Source: Clostridia bacterium (lineage in GTDB: Bacteria > Bacillota > Clostridia > Oscillospirales > Acutalibacteraceae). Taken from it: a stretch of DNA of 54,261 bases. This document shows, in pieces, positions 18,085 through 27,072 of the stretch (its first letter is position 1; each line of letters begins with the position of its first letter). The notes under the pieces are model-generated. The model had not been told where the DNA came from. It saw only the letters and a list, made by a program, of their open reading frames with translations, and did not search any database. The position numbers were made by a program, and so were the translations under genes. The DNA is taken from positions 1 to 54,261 of the forward strand of contig JAFQBX010000030.1 in assembly GCA_017399535.1 (NCBI GenBank), in the 5' to 3' direction.

Positions 18085-19281
18085 TTATTTAATAAATGCG
18101 TCGTGAACTGCCTTAACTGCCTTTTTAGAATCGTTGATGTCGATGAGAACGGAAATTCTGATTTCGCTGGTGTTAATCATCTGAATATTGATATCGGCAG
18201 CATAAAGCGCTTCGAACATTTTTGCAGCAACGTTAGGATGAGTTTCCATACCGCTACCTACGATTGAAACCTTTGAAATATTATTGTCGCAGGAAACCTT
18301 TGCCTTTGCATCAAATGCAGTAACTACTTCCATAGCAATATCCTGCTGATCCTTGCTGACGGTGAAGGTAATATCCTTTGTGCCGTCTCTACCAACAGAC
18401 TGAAGGATAATATCAACGTTAACGTGCTTCTGTGCCAAACGGTCAAAGAGCTTGAATGCTACGCCGGGTACATCTTCGAGTCCCACTATTGAAATACGAG
18501 TAATATTGTCGTCCTTTGCTACGCCTCTGATAATTGTCTTTTCCACGGTTAATTTCTCCTTTACCATTGTTCCCTTTTGGTTTGTGATACTTGAAAGTAC
18601 TTCGAGCTCAATTCCATATTTTTGAGCCATTTCTACCGAGCGGTTGTGTAATACCTGCGCACCTAAGGTTGCAAGTTCGAGCATTTCGTTATAGCTAACC
18701 TCATCCTGTTTCACTGCGTTGGGCACCAAACGAGGATCGGCTGTATATACACCGTCAACGTCGGTGAAAATCTGGCATTTTTCGGCCTTTAATGCAACTG
18801 CCAATGCAACAGCGCTAGTGTCCGAGCCGCCACGACCGAGTGTCGTAATATCATCAAACTTGTTAATGCCTTGGAATCCTGCAACGATGAGAATATTTCT
18901 CTGAGAAAGTTCGGCAGTCATTCTTTCGGTATCTACTGTCTTGATACGGGCATTTCCGTAAATCGAATCGGTATGAACTCCAACCTGCCATCCGAGCAAG
19001 GATTTTACCGGAAGTCCGTGTTTTTCGATTGCCATAGCGAGTAAAGCAATAGAAATCTGTTCTCCTGCGGAAAGGAGCATATCCATTTCGCGCTTTGATG
19101 CGTTAGGATTGATTTCCTTCGCCTTGTCGATAAGGTCGTCGGTGGTATCACCCTGAGCAGAAACAACAACTACTACATCGTGACCCGATCTGTATGTGTC
19201 GGCAATAATGCCTGCTACGCGATTAACGCGTTCAGCGTCGGCTACCGAGCTTCCACCGAATTTTTGAACAATAATTGACAT
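18085..19281 (-). CDS. lysC: Aspartate kinase
   Basis: The 398-aa product begins MSIIVQKFGGSSVAD (kinase motif), followed by VVVVSAQGDTTDDL, GRGGSDTSAVALAVAL and FTDVDGVYTADPRLV. Two ACT domains follow (about 265-330 and 340-398, with VSIVGSGMETHPNVAAKMFEAL). It phosphorylates aspartate at the entry to lysine, threonine and methionine synthesis, and the ACT domains imply feedback control. It is last in the ACT protein - hom - lysC operon. AGAGGGG lies upstream of ATG 19281. Confidence 0.96.
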   Translation of the reverse strand: MSIIVQKFGGSSVADAERVNRVAGIIADTYRSGHDVVVVVSAQGDTTDDLIDKAKEINPNASKREMDMLLSAGEQISIALLAMAIEKHGLPVKSLLGWQVGVHTDSIYGNARIKTVDTERMTAELSQRNILIVAGFQGINKFDDITTLGRGGSDTSAVALAVALKAEKCQIFTDVDGVYTADPRLVPNAVKQDEVSYNEMLELATLGAQVLHNRSVEMAQKYGIELEVLSSITNQKGTMVKEKLTVEKTIIRGVAKDDNITRISIVGLEDVPGVAFKLFDRLAQKHVNVDIILQSVGRDGTKDITFTVSKDQQDIAMEVVTAFDAKAKVSCDNNISKVSIVGSGMETHPNVAAKMFEALYAADINIQMINTSEIRISVLIDINDSKKAVKAVHDAFIK

Positions 19282-19308
19282 AATTAAACCATTTCCCCTC
19301 TTATATCA

Positions 19309-20529
19309 TTACAGAATGTGAATAACAGCATCGGCTTTGAGTCCGGATTTTTCCAAACTGTTTCTAAGCTCACGCTCGATGTTCTCACCTGTAACAAATG
19401 CTATTTCGTTGCCCTCATCGGACAGGAACTGAACGTCACCGAAATTATCAACAACCAGCTTTTTATCAGCGTTGTAATCATCGGTTTTTGCTCGTATAAA
19501 CAATCTCGTTTTTATATCGAGATAATTGACAACATAGTTATCCTCGGCAGGTGCCCAGTCGAGATATTTTCTCGCCTTCATGTGCTTGACGCAGTCGATT
19601 ACGTCAGCAACAACCGCACTTGCGGTAGGAAGCTTACCTGCGCCGCGACCATAGAACATTACTTCGCCGGTAGCGTCGCCATTTACCATTATTGCATTAA
19701 ATACATCGTCAACAAGCGAAAGCTGACTTTCATTTGATACAAACGCAGGATAAACAGTAACGGCAATCTTTCCGCTTTCGAGAATGGATACCTTTCCGAG
19801 AAGTTTTATAACTCCGCCCCATTTTGACGCATATTCAACGTCGCGAAGGGTGATGTTTGAAATACCTTCGGTATATACACTATCGGGATAAACGTGCTTT
19901 CCAAAAGCAAGAGATGCTAAAATACAAATCTTTCTGCACGCGTCATGACCTTCAACGTCGGCAGTCGGATCCTTTTCAGCGTAACCGAGCTGCTGAGCTA
20001 TTGCAAGTGCATCCTTAAAATCGGTATTATCCTTTATCATTTTAGTCATAATAAAGTTAGTTGTTCCATTTAAAATACCGATTACATCGCAAATTTTATT
20101 AGCTGCTAAACACTGCGTCATAGGACGGATAATAGGAATACCGCCACCAACACTCGCTTCGAATAAGAAGTTGAGATTATTTTCCTTTGCTATTGTGACG
20201 AGCTCCTGTCCGTGCTTTGCTACAAGTTCTTTATTCGAGGTAACAACGCTCTTTCCTGCCAACAGACAAGATTTTACGAAATCGTAGGCAGGTTTAACTC
20301 CACCCATGGTTTCGACAACAATTTTTACACTCTCGTCATTAAGGATATCATTAAAATCCTTTGTAAATCGGTCGCTCAAAGGGCTGTCGGGAAATTCGCG
20401 CAAATCCAAAATATGTTTTATATTTATTTCCTCGGCGGCACGACTTGTAATTCCGTCGTGGTTATGTAATAAAACCTCGACAACTCCCGAACCGACAACG
20501 CCGTGTCCCATAATTGCTATATTTATCAT
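19309..20529 (-). CDS. hom: Homoserine dehydrogenase
   Basis: A 406-aa protein with the NAD(P) motif IAIMGHGVVGSGVVEVL, VVETMGGVKPAYDFVK, VTSNKELVAKHG, FEASVGGGIPIIRP, LNGTTNFIMTKM, YAEKDPTADVEGHDACRKI and FYGRGAGKLPTASAVVADV, then a C-terminal regulatory part. It makes homoserine from aspartate semialdehyde. AAAGGTG precedes ATG 20529. It lies 10 nt after the ACT-protein gene and 27 nt before lysC. Confidence 0.96.
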   Translation of the reverse strand: MINIAIMGHGVVGSGVVEVLLHNHDGITSRAAEEINIKHILDLREFPDSPLSDRFTKDFNDILNDESVKIVVETMGGVKPAYDFVKSCLLAGKSVVTSNKELVAKHGQELVTIAKENNLNFLFEASVGGGIPIIRPMTQCLAANKICDVIGILNGTTNFIMTKMIKDNTDFKDALAIAQQLGYAEKDPTADVEGHDACRKICILASLAFGKHVYPDSVYTEGISNITLRDVEYASKWGGVIKLLGKVSILESGKIAVTVYPAFVSNESQLSLVDDVFNAIMVNGDATGEVMFYGRGAGKLPTASAVVADVIDCVKHMKARKYLDWAPAEDNYVVNYLDIKTRLFIRAKTDDYNADKKLVVDNFGDVQFLSDEGNEIAFVTGENIERELRNSLEKSGLKADAVIHIL

Positions 20530-20539
20530 AATATCACCT

Positions 20540-20971
20540 TTAACCTAATATCTGTGTGACAGAAACAACGCCGTCAACCGTTTTTAACATCTCGACCATT
20601 TCGGAAATATTCAGGTCGTCCGAACCGGATCTGAAACTGACCGATAACGAGGCACGTCCACCATTTGGAATATCCTGATAAACAGTGAGAATATTTGCGC
20701 CCAGTTTATAAAGCGCATTGACAAACTGCATCATTACTCCTGCGCGGTCCTCTAATATAATATGTAGTGTGAAAATATGCCCTTCGTAGCGCTCGTTGTA
20801 ATCAAAGACGCTGTCCTTATATTTATAAAAGGCACTTCGCGATACTCCGGCAAGCTTGGCGGCTTCGGTTGCATTCTTTACAACACCGTCGGCAATCATC
20901 TTTTTCGCTTCAAGCACCCTTGTATAAACGTCGGGCAATATTTTACTGTCAATAAGCAAAAACTTTCCCAT
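20540..20971 (-). CDS. ACT domain protein (PheB/UPF0735 family)
   Basis: The 143-aa product has an N-terminal HTH-like part (AKKMIADGVVKNATEAAKLAGVSRSAFYKYKD) and a C-terminal ACT domain (FTLHIILEDRAGVMMQFVNALYKLGANILTVYQDIPNGGRA). This is the UPF0735/PheB architecture, usually found before hom. A role in sensing an aspartate-family or aromatic amino acid and adjusting the operon is plausible but not shown. It is first in the operon, with GGGGGACAG before ATG 20971. Confidence 0.88.
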   Translation of the reverse strand: MGKFLLIDSKILPDVYTRVLEAKKMIADGVVKNATEAAKLAGVSRSAFYKYKDSVFDYNERYEGHIFTLHIILEDRAGVMMQFVNALYKLGANILTVYQDIPNGGRASLSVSFRSGSDDLNISEMVEMLKTVDGVVSVTQILG

Positions 20972-21012
20972 TCTGTCCCCCGTAAAAATACAAGTGTTTT
21001 TCGAATAAAAAC

Positions 21013-21042
21013 ATTATAGCATAACAGTCCTCGTTTTTTCAA
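21013..21042 (-). promoter_or_regulatory. Promoter of the ACT - hom - lysC operon
   Basis: Minus-strand TTGAAA (21042-21037), 18 nt, TATAAT (21018-21013). The leader to ATG 20971 is only about 35 nt, so there is no room for a T-box or lysine riboswitch. Confidence 0.65.
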
Positions 21043-21112
21043 GTGCAAAATAATTATAAAAATTCTCAGTAAAATAAGTAAAATACATACATTTTAACTA
21101 ATAAAAAAACAT

Positions 21113-21149
21113 AAAAAAGCACCCTCCTTGATTAAGGAAGGTGCTTTTT
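21113..21149. terminator. Bidirectional terminator after the Cys-rich gene
   Basis: AAAAGCACC-C-TCCTT pairs with AAGGA-A-GGTGCTTTT around GATT with one mismatch, with A- and T-runs outside. Confidence 0.85.
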
Positions 21150-21153
21150 GCAA

Positions 21154-21984
21154 TTAGTCGTCGTTATCGTTATTACATTTTGAACAAGAATGGGTATTAT
21201 TACAGCCGCAAATTCCGCCTCTGCACTCTCTCGGTGGGAAAAAGTCGTCGGTCGGGAAATCGAGTCTGCTGAATACTTCGCAGGGATTATCAGTCGAGTT
21301 GCTGCATTCCTTTTCGGGTATGCAGAAATCATAAACAGGAATAAGCATTTGAACGTTTCTGATAAGCTGTACGATGGTGAAAAGTCCGAGTGTTACAAAT
21401 ACGGCTTTTTCACCTGAATTATAACTTTCTCTTACTTCTCCGCCAAGCTTGTCGCAAATTCTTCTCGGCACCGGACAATGACAGGTGCTGTTGCATACCG
21501 TCTTTATCGCAGCACTGAGCGGAATCGGGTCAACACACTCAACAACGCATTTCGGCAGATTGCTTCTAGGCGATGACTGATTATCATTCTCGCAGTCAAG
21601 CGCATACTCGTTTGAGAACACCTTCACCTTACCCTCACTGCCGTAAAGAATGACCTTCTTGTTATAAAATGCCACACCTTCAATAGAAACGGGTGATGAA
21701 TGCTGACTCATAAACAAATCAAATTTAAGCACAAAAAAGAAGGTTAGGTCACAGGAATAATAACCTCTGTTAAGATGTACCGGTTCAACATCAATATACA
21801 CGTTTTCAACCTCTGCGCATTTACAACGGATTGTCGTAGCACGAGCAATCATTTCGTCAACCCGGGGTGAAAAATAGACCTCGATATCATCCAAACAATC
21901 CCTGTCACAGCACGAGTCGTAAACCCTTCCCCCATCTATACAAACCGCTTCTCTAAAATCGCCGTTTGCACTGATTTCAGCCAT
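21154..21984 (-). CDS. Cys-rich conserved clostridial protein, unknown function
   Basis: From ATG 21984 (GGGGAGG upstream) the product has 276 aa with 22 cysteines, many near the N-terminus (CIDGGRVYDSCCDRDCLDD) and in a C-terminal knot (ECRGGICGCNNTHSCSKC). The middle part (YIDVEPVHLNRGYYSCDLTF, KKVILYGSEGKVKVFSNEY, VFVTLGLFTIVQLIRNVQML, PVYDFCIPEKEC) looks strongly structured and conserved. I recall similar proteins in Clostridia but no assigned function. The high Cys content and lack of a signal peptide are compatible with a spore-coat or metal-binding role, which is inference. The gene is monocistronic. Confidence 0.8.
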   Translation of the reverse strand: MAEISANGDFREAVCIDGGRVYDSCCDRDCLDDIEVYFSPRVDEMIARATTIRCKCAEVENVYIDVEPVHLNRGYYSCDLTFFFVLKFDLFMSQHSSPVSIEGVAFYNKKVILYGSEGKVKVFSNEYALDCENDNQSSPRSNLPKCVVECVDPIPLSAAIKTVCNSTCHCPVPRRICDKLGGEVRESYNSGEKAVFVTLGLFTIVQLIRNVQMLIPVYDFCIPEKECSNSTDNPCEVFSRLDFPTDDFFPPRECRGGICGCNNTHSCSKCNNDNDD

Positions 21985-22023
21985 AAAATGAACCTCCCCA
22001 ACAATATTAGTGAAGAAACAATC

Positions 22024-22038
22024 GGTATGAACCATACC
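22024..22038. promoter_or_regulatory. 15-bp palindrome upstream of the Cys-rich gene
   Basis: GGTATG-AAC-CATACC is a perfect 6-3-6 palindrome 40 nt upstream of ATG 21984, in the expected promoter/leader region. It is a possible operator. Confidence 0.35.
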
Positions 22039-22090
22039 TGAAACTTCTATAATATTCTATGTTGAAGAGGTTGTATTGTGACTAAAAACA

Positions 22091-24541
22091 TTAAATTTTT
22101 TCCAGTTTTGCGAAATTCGCCATAACCTTTTTTGTTCCAACCGAGTCAAAGGCGATTTCAAGCATTGAATCGTTACCCATCGGTATTACAGAGGTAATCA
22201 TGCCTTCGCCAAAAGTCTTATGCTTAATTCGTTCACCAACTGAATAAACAGTTTTCGGTGCTGCGGCTTTTTTCTCAAATGACGGTTTCGGCATCTGTGT
22301 CTTTGGCTGATTATATGAACTAGAAGCGGAATAACCGCTACCACCGCGACCGGACGAGTATCCGACTGAAGAATAGCCACCTGACGAGTAGCCACCCGAA
22401 TTACGACCGTCAAATCCGCCCACATTTCTACTTCCAAAGCCGCCCGAAAAACCGGCAACAAACGAAGAACTCTTACGTTCAATTAGATGTTCATCAATCT
22501 CACCGATAAAGCGCGATTCCCTCATTCTCTCAGTTCTGCCAAAGAGCATTCGCTGATACGCATTGGAAATATAAAGCTTCTGCTTAGCACGGGTAATACC
22601 AACGTAAGCGAGTCGACGCTCTTCCTCAATTTCGGCATCACCGGCATAAATCGACTGACTACCGGGAAAAATCCCTTCCTCTACACCTATTATATATACA
22701 ATAGGATATTCGAGTCCCTTTGCCGTGTGCATGGTCATCAGCGAAACACGATTATCGTCGTCGGCATCGTCGCGGTCCATATCGGTGATAAGCGAAATTT
22801 CCTCTAAAAATCCCGAAAGTGTCGCGTTCTCGTTTTCTTCCTCGTATTTAACGATACTTGATAAAAGTTCGTTTACGTTCTCGATTTTATCCTTGCCTTC
22901 GTCGCCCAAATTTCTGAGAGAAAGAATATATCCCGTATCGTCAAGCACCTTGTTAAAAATTTCGTGCAGCTGAGCATTTTCGGCGAATTCGGATAAATTA
23001 TCAATCATATTCGCGAAGCTGATGAGCTTAGTTGCCGCCGTTTTCAATGTTGCGTATTGGTCGGCATTTCGCATAATTTCGAGAATGGGCATATTCAGCT
23101 GATACGAAAGCTCGGTCATTTTGCCAACAGTTGTAGCGCCGATGCTTCTCTTTGGCTCGTTTATAATTCGTGTCAGAGCAACGTTATCTCTTACATTATT
23201 TATAAGGTTAAGATATGCCAAAATATCCTTGATTTCTTTTCTGTCAAAGAACTTTAATCCGCCATAAACGCGGTACTTTATTCCCGAGCGTGAAAATACA
23301 TTTTCCACCGCATTCGATTGCGCGTTCATTCGGTAAATTACGGCAAAATCCGATTCCTTGTACCCGCTATTCATATTATCAAGTATTGAATCGGCAACAA
23401 AACGCGCTTCATCCTGTTCATTTTGAGCGGTGTAAATGATAATTTTTTCGCCGTTACCCTTATCGGTCCAAAGGTGTTTACCCTTTCTACTGCGATTATT
23501 TGCGATAACCGAGTTTGCGGCATCGAGAATATTTCCTGTTGAGCGGTAATTCTGTTCAAGTCGGATTACCCTGCAATCCTTGTACTGACTCTCGAAGGAA
23601 AGAATATTCTCGATTGTAGCCCCTCTGAATCGGTAAATACTTTGGTCATCGTCACCGACAACGCAAATATTTTCGTGCTTTTCGGAAATTAGCTTCGCGA
23701 GAACATACTGAGCATAGTTAGTGTCCTGATACTCGTCAATCATTACGTATCTGAACTTATTTCGGTAATATTCAAGCACATCATCGTTTTCTTCAAGCAG
23801 TACGATTGTATTATAGATAAGGTCGTCAAAGTCCATTGCATCATTAGAGACAAGCGCCTTTTGATACTCCTGATACGCTCGTGCAATCAAAGTCTTTCGC
23901 ACGTCAGACGAAGCGCCGTTCGCATACTCTTCGGGTGAAATGAGCGAATCCTTCGCTCGACTGATTTCGGTCAAAACCGAGCGGTGAGGAAGCATTTTTT
24001 CATCAATATTGAGCTGTTTGAGAATCTCCTTCATCAGCTTTCGCTGGTCGTTGGTATCGTAAATAGTAAACCTGTCCGAAAAGCCGATTTTATCCGCAAA
24101 GCGTCTCAGTATTCGAGCACAGGTTGAGTGAAAGGTAGCCGCCCAAATTTCATTTGAACCCTCACCAACCGCCTTTTCGAGTCGTTCTTTCAGCTCGCGT
24201 GCCGCCTTGTTAGTAAAGGTTATCGCGAGAATATTCCAAGGGGCAATCGGTCTTACCGCCGCGAATGACGGAAACTCGCATTTGCCATCAAGACAGTCTC
24301 TCAATCTCTCAACATCGGCTTCGGTTACTTCGCCGCAATCAGCACCATACGCCTCACCAAACTTTATCATATTCACAATGCGGTTGATGAGCACGGTTGT
24401 CTTTCCGCTTCCGGCTCCCGAGAGAATCAAAAGCGGTCCATTAACAGAAGTAACCGCCTCAAACTGCATGCTGTTGAGACGGGAAAACTCCTTTTCAATT
24501 ATCTTGTTTCTTAAATCACAAAATTCTCTTTTTAAATTCAT
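22091..24541 (-). CDS. pcrA: ATP-dependent DNA helicase PcrA/UvrD
   Basis: The 816-aa SF1A helicase has Q-motif LNSMQFEAV, Walker A GAGSGKTT (42-49), AITFTNKAARELKERL, VMIDEYQDTNYAQY, VVGDDDQSIYRFRGA, LEQNYRSTG, LMTMHTAKGLEYPIVY and YVGITRAK. After the helicase core comes a Gly/Ser/Tyr-rich stretch (about 690-750) and then a C-terminal PcrA-type Tudor-like domain (YSVGERIKHKTFGEGMITSV) that in Bacillus contacts RNA polymerase. It unwinds DNA in repair and at transcription-replication conflicts. It is last in the six-gene minus-strand operon, 7 nt after the DUF4832 gene. Confidence 0.96.
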   Translation of the reverse strand: MNLKREFCDLRNKIIEKEFSRLNSMQFEAVTSVNGPLLILSGAGSGKTTVLINRIVNMIKFGEAYGADCGEVTEADVERLRDCLDGKCEFPSFAAVRPIAPWNILAITFTNKAARELKERLEKAVGEGSNEIWAATFHSTCARILRRFADKIGFSDRFTIYDTNDQRKLMKEILKQLNIDEKMLPHRSVLTEISRAKDSLISPEEYANGASSDVRKTLIARAYQEYQKALVSNDAMDFDDLIYNTIVLLEENDDVLEYYRNKFRYVMIDEYQDTNYAQYVLAKLISEKHENICVVGDDDQSIYRFRGATIENILSFESQYKDCRVIRLEQNYRSTGNILDAANSVIANNRSRKGKHLWTDKGNGEKIIIYTAQNEQDEARFVADSILDNMNSGYKESDFAVIYRMNAQSNAVENVFSRSGIKYRVYGGLKFFDRKEIKDILAYLNLINNVRDNVALTRIINEPKRSIGATTVGKMTELSYQLNMPILEIMRNADQYATLKTAATKLISFANMIDNLSEFAENAQLHEIFNKVLDDTGYILSLRNLGDEGKDKIENVNELLSSIVKYEEENENATLSGFLEEISLITDMDRDDADDDNRVSLMTMHTAKGLEYPIVYIIGVEEGIFPGSQSIYAGDAEIEEERRLAYVGITRAKQKLYISNAYQRMLFGRTERMRESRFIGEIDEHLIERKSSSFVAGFSGGFGSRNVGGFDGRNSGGYSSGGYSSVGYSSGRGGSGYSASSSYNQPKTQMPKPSFEKKAAAPKTVYSVGERIKHKTFGEGMITSVIPMGNDSMLEIAFDSVGTKKVMANFAKLEKI

Positions 24542-24548
24542 TTTTTAC

Positions 24549-25871
24549 TCACTTAATTTCAATATTGCATAGCTCAACATAGCCGTTTTCGTCGACAATA
24601 TCATCCGAAATGGCTAATTTAATGGGTGTATCGCCCAAAAACATAGATGCTTTTAAAGTATAATTACCCTTTCTTACATCGCCAAAATCGAGATTGCAAT
24701 CGCAAACAGTAATTGTATGCGGCATAAACATACGGTTATCAAAATTGGTGGCAGTAGATTCGTACTCGCCATTTTCTCCAACGAGCTTAAATTTCAAATC
24801 AAACTTCTTGTAAGCGGGTGCGGAACCGATATTTTCAAAAAAGCACCTTGCATTAAACTTGCCGCTACTGATACTGTCATCAATTTTAATCGAATTAAAA
24901 CAATACCAATACCCAAGCTTGTTACCCATTATAACGGCAAGTTCCTTATTTTCTCCGAGCCACTGTCTAGGAAATCCGTGAAATCCTGCATAAGTTGCAT
25001 GAGCACCCTCACAAGCGGCCAAGAAGGGCCAACCCTCATTGTAGACACCCTCTATTTTAGTTGTGCCGTAGTGTTCAAGCTCCAAAATCGTCGGAAAATG
25101 ACGCCAAGCGCGGTCAAAAATTTCACCCGAGCGCAAGGTATCAAATCCGTATTTCATGGCAAACCATTTAACGCTAACACCATCATCGCGGATAGTAATA
25201 TTATTATCAATAATATAGTTTAGCAGCTTGTCATTACATTCGGTGTCAACTCGGCTGCCTATAATATCGTCGCTGACAGCAAGCTGTGTCGTATAGTTGC
25301 GCAAATAAATATCGATATGATCCTTTAAGGTCTCAAAGGGCCAATCCTTTTTACTCGAACAGCAACAGTGTCCCTCTCCCCAATCGCCGTAGCTGCCAAT
25401 GTCTATGTAAATAACGTCGTCCCTTTTATCATATCTTTCGGCAAATGCCTTGTGAAATTTTTCGAGCTTTTCGAGAAAGATTTTGTCGCTGTATTCCGGC
25501 TCAAAATAGCCGTTAATCATCCGTCCTTCTGCGCCCAAATCAAATACCCATTTCGGCGTTGCATAAGGTAAATCGTCATCGGTTTCCTTACAGGTTATAC
25601 GGAAGGCAAAGCGATATTTGCCCTCGTAACGACGGATGATTTTATCAATGATTTCCCAATTATATTCATTTTCCTTCGGCTCGAGAAATGCCCACGCAAG
25701 ACGCATATAAATATGGTCGAGAAACGGAAAATCCTCGAGCATATCATCTTCGCGAAGCTTGTAGCCGTAATTTAAGAGCTGATTATCGTAAAAATGAATA
25801 TACCAACCCTTATCAGGATTTTCGCAAAGCTTGTTTTCGTCGCGTTTGTTTTTTAAATCAATAAGCGGCAT
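24549..25871 (-). CDS. DUF4832-type glycoside-hydrolase-like protein, cytoplasmic
   Basis: A 440-aa protein with no signal peptide. The N-terminal two thirds read like a (beta/alpha)8 GH-A type barrel: NPDKGWYIHF, IYMRLAWAFLEPKENEYNWEIID (a GH42-like strand-helix lead), DVIYIDIGSYGDWGEGH (possible acid/base Glu at a strand end), and GVYNEGWPFLAACEGAHATYAGFHGFPR. The C-terminal quarter (from about 345) is a beta-sandwich (NARCFFENIGSAPAYKKFDLKFKLVGENGEYES) matching DUF4832. It probably binds or cleaves a glycan, substrate unknown. It sits between a CDF transporter (18 nt) and pcrA (7 nt), an unexpected place for a glycosidase. Confidence 0.7.
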   Translation of the reverse strand: MPLIDLKNKRDENKLCENPDKGWYIHFYDNQLLNYGYKLREDDMLEDFPFLDHIYMRLAWAFLEPKENEYNWEIIDKIIRRYEGKYRFAFRITCKETDDDLPYATPKWVFDLGAEGRMINGYFEPEYSDKIFLEKLEKFHKAFAERYDKRDDVIYIDIGSYGDWGEGHCCCSSKKDWPFETLKDHIDIYLRNYTTQLAVSDDIIGSRVDTECNDKLLNYIIDNNITIRDDGVSVKWFAMKYGFDTLRSGEIFDRAWRHFPTILELEHYGTTKIEGVYNEGWPFLAACEGAHATYAGFHGFPRQWLGENKELAVIMGNKLGYWYCFNSIKIDDSISSGKFNARCFFENIGSAPAYKKFDLKFKLVGENGEYESTATNFDNRMFMPHTITVCDCNLDFGDVRKGNYTLKASMFLGDTPIKLAISDDIVDENGYVELCNIEIK

Positions 25872-25889
25872 AATATTTACCTCACGTGT

Positions 25890-27056
25890 TTATAAATATT
25901 CCCTGTCAATGTTTATCACGCATACAAAGGTAGCGTCAATTTCACTTAGCTTAGCTTGAATAACATCAATCATTTCGCGGTCACTCATTTCGACCTCGTA
26001 CGGCTTAACAATGTCAAAAATGATATTTACCCTTTTTTCGCCGTCAACAATTCTCAAATCGTGATAATGTAAGCGGTTATCAATCGATGGTAGGATTTCA
26101 TTCAAAATTGATGCAATTGCATTTCTCTTTTCGCATTCGGTTGCAATCGGGTCCATATGTATAACAAGCTCAACCCCTGTTTTTTCAAAAACGTCCTTTT
26201 CACAGGCGTCGATTATTTCGTGGCAGCTTATTACGTCAACCGTATCGGGCACCTCGACGTGAAGCGAAGCAAAGCAACGTCCGGGACCGTAATCGTGAAT
26301 AATAAGGTCGTGCATTCCGACAAAAGCATCATTTTCTAACACAGCCGATTTAATTTCACTAACAAGCTCGGGCTCGGGCTGGGTACCTAAAAGAGGACTG
26401 AGCATTTCTTTTGCGGTAGAAAATCCGCCATACATAATAAATATTGCCACAAGAACACCGACATACCCGTCTAAATTAAGACCAAAAGCCATGCTGATAA
26501 GCGAGGTCAGTAAAACTGCCGAAGTTGCAACAACGTCATTTATTGAGTCCTTTGCGGTGGCTTTTAATGCTGTTGAATTGATTATGTCGCCAAGCTTATT
26601 GTTGAAAAGTCCGAGCCAAAACTTAACAATTATCGAAAGAACAAGTACAACAAGTGTAACTGCATTTACGTGAATATCCTCGGGGTTAAAAATCTTTTCA
26701 ACCGATGAAGTAAGTAGCTCAAAACCAACAACAATAATTACAACCGAAACGATAAACGCCGACATATATTCCATTCGACCGTGACCGAAGGGATGGTCCT
26801 TGTCGGGCGATTTTGATGCGAGTTTAAATCCAAGCAGAGTTACGACCGATGAGCCCATATCCGAAAGATTGTTAAAAGCATCGGCTGTAATAGCAATACT
26901 GCCCGAAAGAATACCCGCAACGAGCTTTATCGTAAACAAAATCAAATTACATGCAATTCCGACCAAACCGCCTAAATTACCATAACTTTTACGGACATTT
27001 TTATCTTTTATATCATCGCTGTTTTTTACAAAAAGATTGATAAGTAATTTTGTCAT
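25890..27056 (-). CDS. Cation diffusion facilitator transporter
   Basis: The 388-aa protein has about six membrane helices (first at 31-51, IACNLILFTIKLVAGILSGSI). The CDF metal site is visible as ADAFNNLSDMGS in helix 2, the HPFGHGRMEYMSAF motif, and ATAKDSINDVVATS in helix 5. A cytoplasmic domain (SEIKSAVLENDAFVGMHDLIIHDYGPGRCFASLHVEVPD) follows, with an extra C-terminal ACT-like segment of about 90 residues. It exports a divalent metal such as Zn, Fe or Mn; specificity cannot be read. It lies 16 nt after ddl in the operon. Confidence 0.92.
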   Translation of the reverse strand: MTKLLINLFVKNSDDIKDKNVRKSYGNLGGLVGIACNLILFTIKLVAGILSGSIAITADAFNNLSDMGSSVVTLLGFKLASKSPDKDHPFGHGRMEYMSAFIVSVVIIVVGFELLTSSVEKIFNPEDIHVNAVTLVVLVLSIIVKFWLGLFNNKLGDIINSTALKATAKDSINDVVATSAVLLTSLISMAFGLNLDGYVGVLVAIFIMYGGFSTAKEMLSPLLGTQPEPELVSEIKSAVLENDAFVGMHDLIIHDYGPGRCFASLHVEVPDTVDVISCHEIIDACEKDVFEKTGVELVIHMDPIATECEKRNAIASILNEILPSIDNRLHYHDLRIVDGEKRVNIIFDIVKPYEVEMSDREMIDVIQAKLSEIDATFVCVINIDREYL

Positions 27057-27072
27057 ATAAATTCACTACCAA

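Noticed and set aside
19318-19737. 139-aa plus-strand ORF opposite hom
   Set aside because: Lies fully inside a well-conserved homoserine dehydrogenase gene; shadow frame.
20972-21060. T-box or lysine riboswitch before the hom-lysC operon
   Set aside because: The promoter lies about 40-70 nt before the first start codon, so the leader is too short.
22290-22470. Tandem DNA repeat
   Set aside because: The repeats are codons of a Gly/Ser/Tyr-rich linker within an intact pcrA frame and not an independent repeat element.
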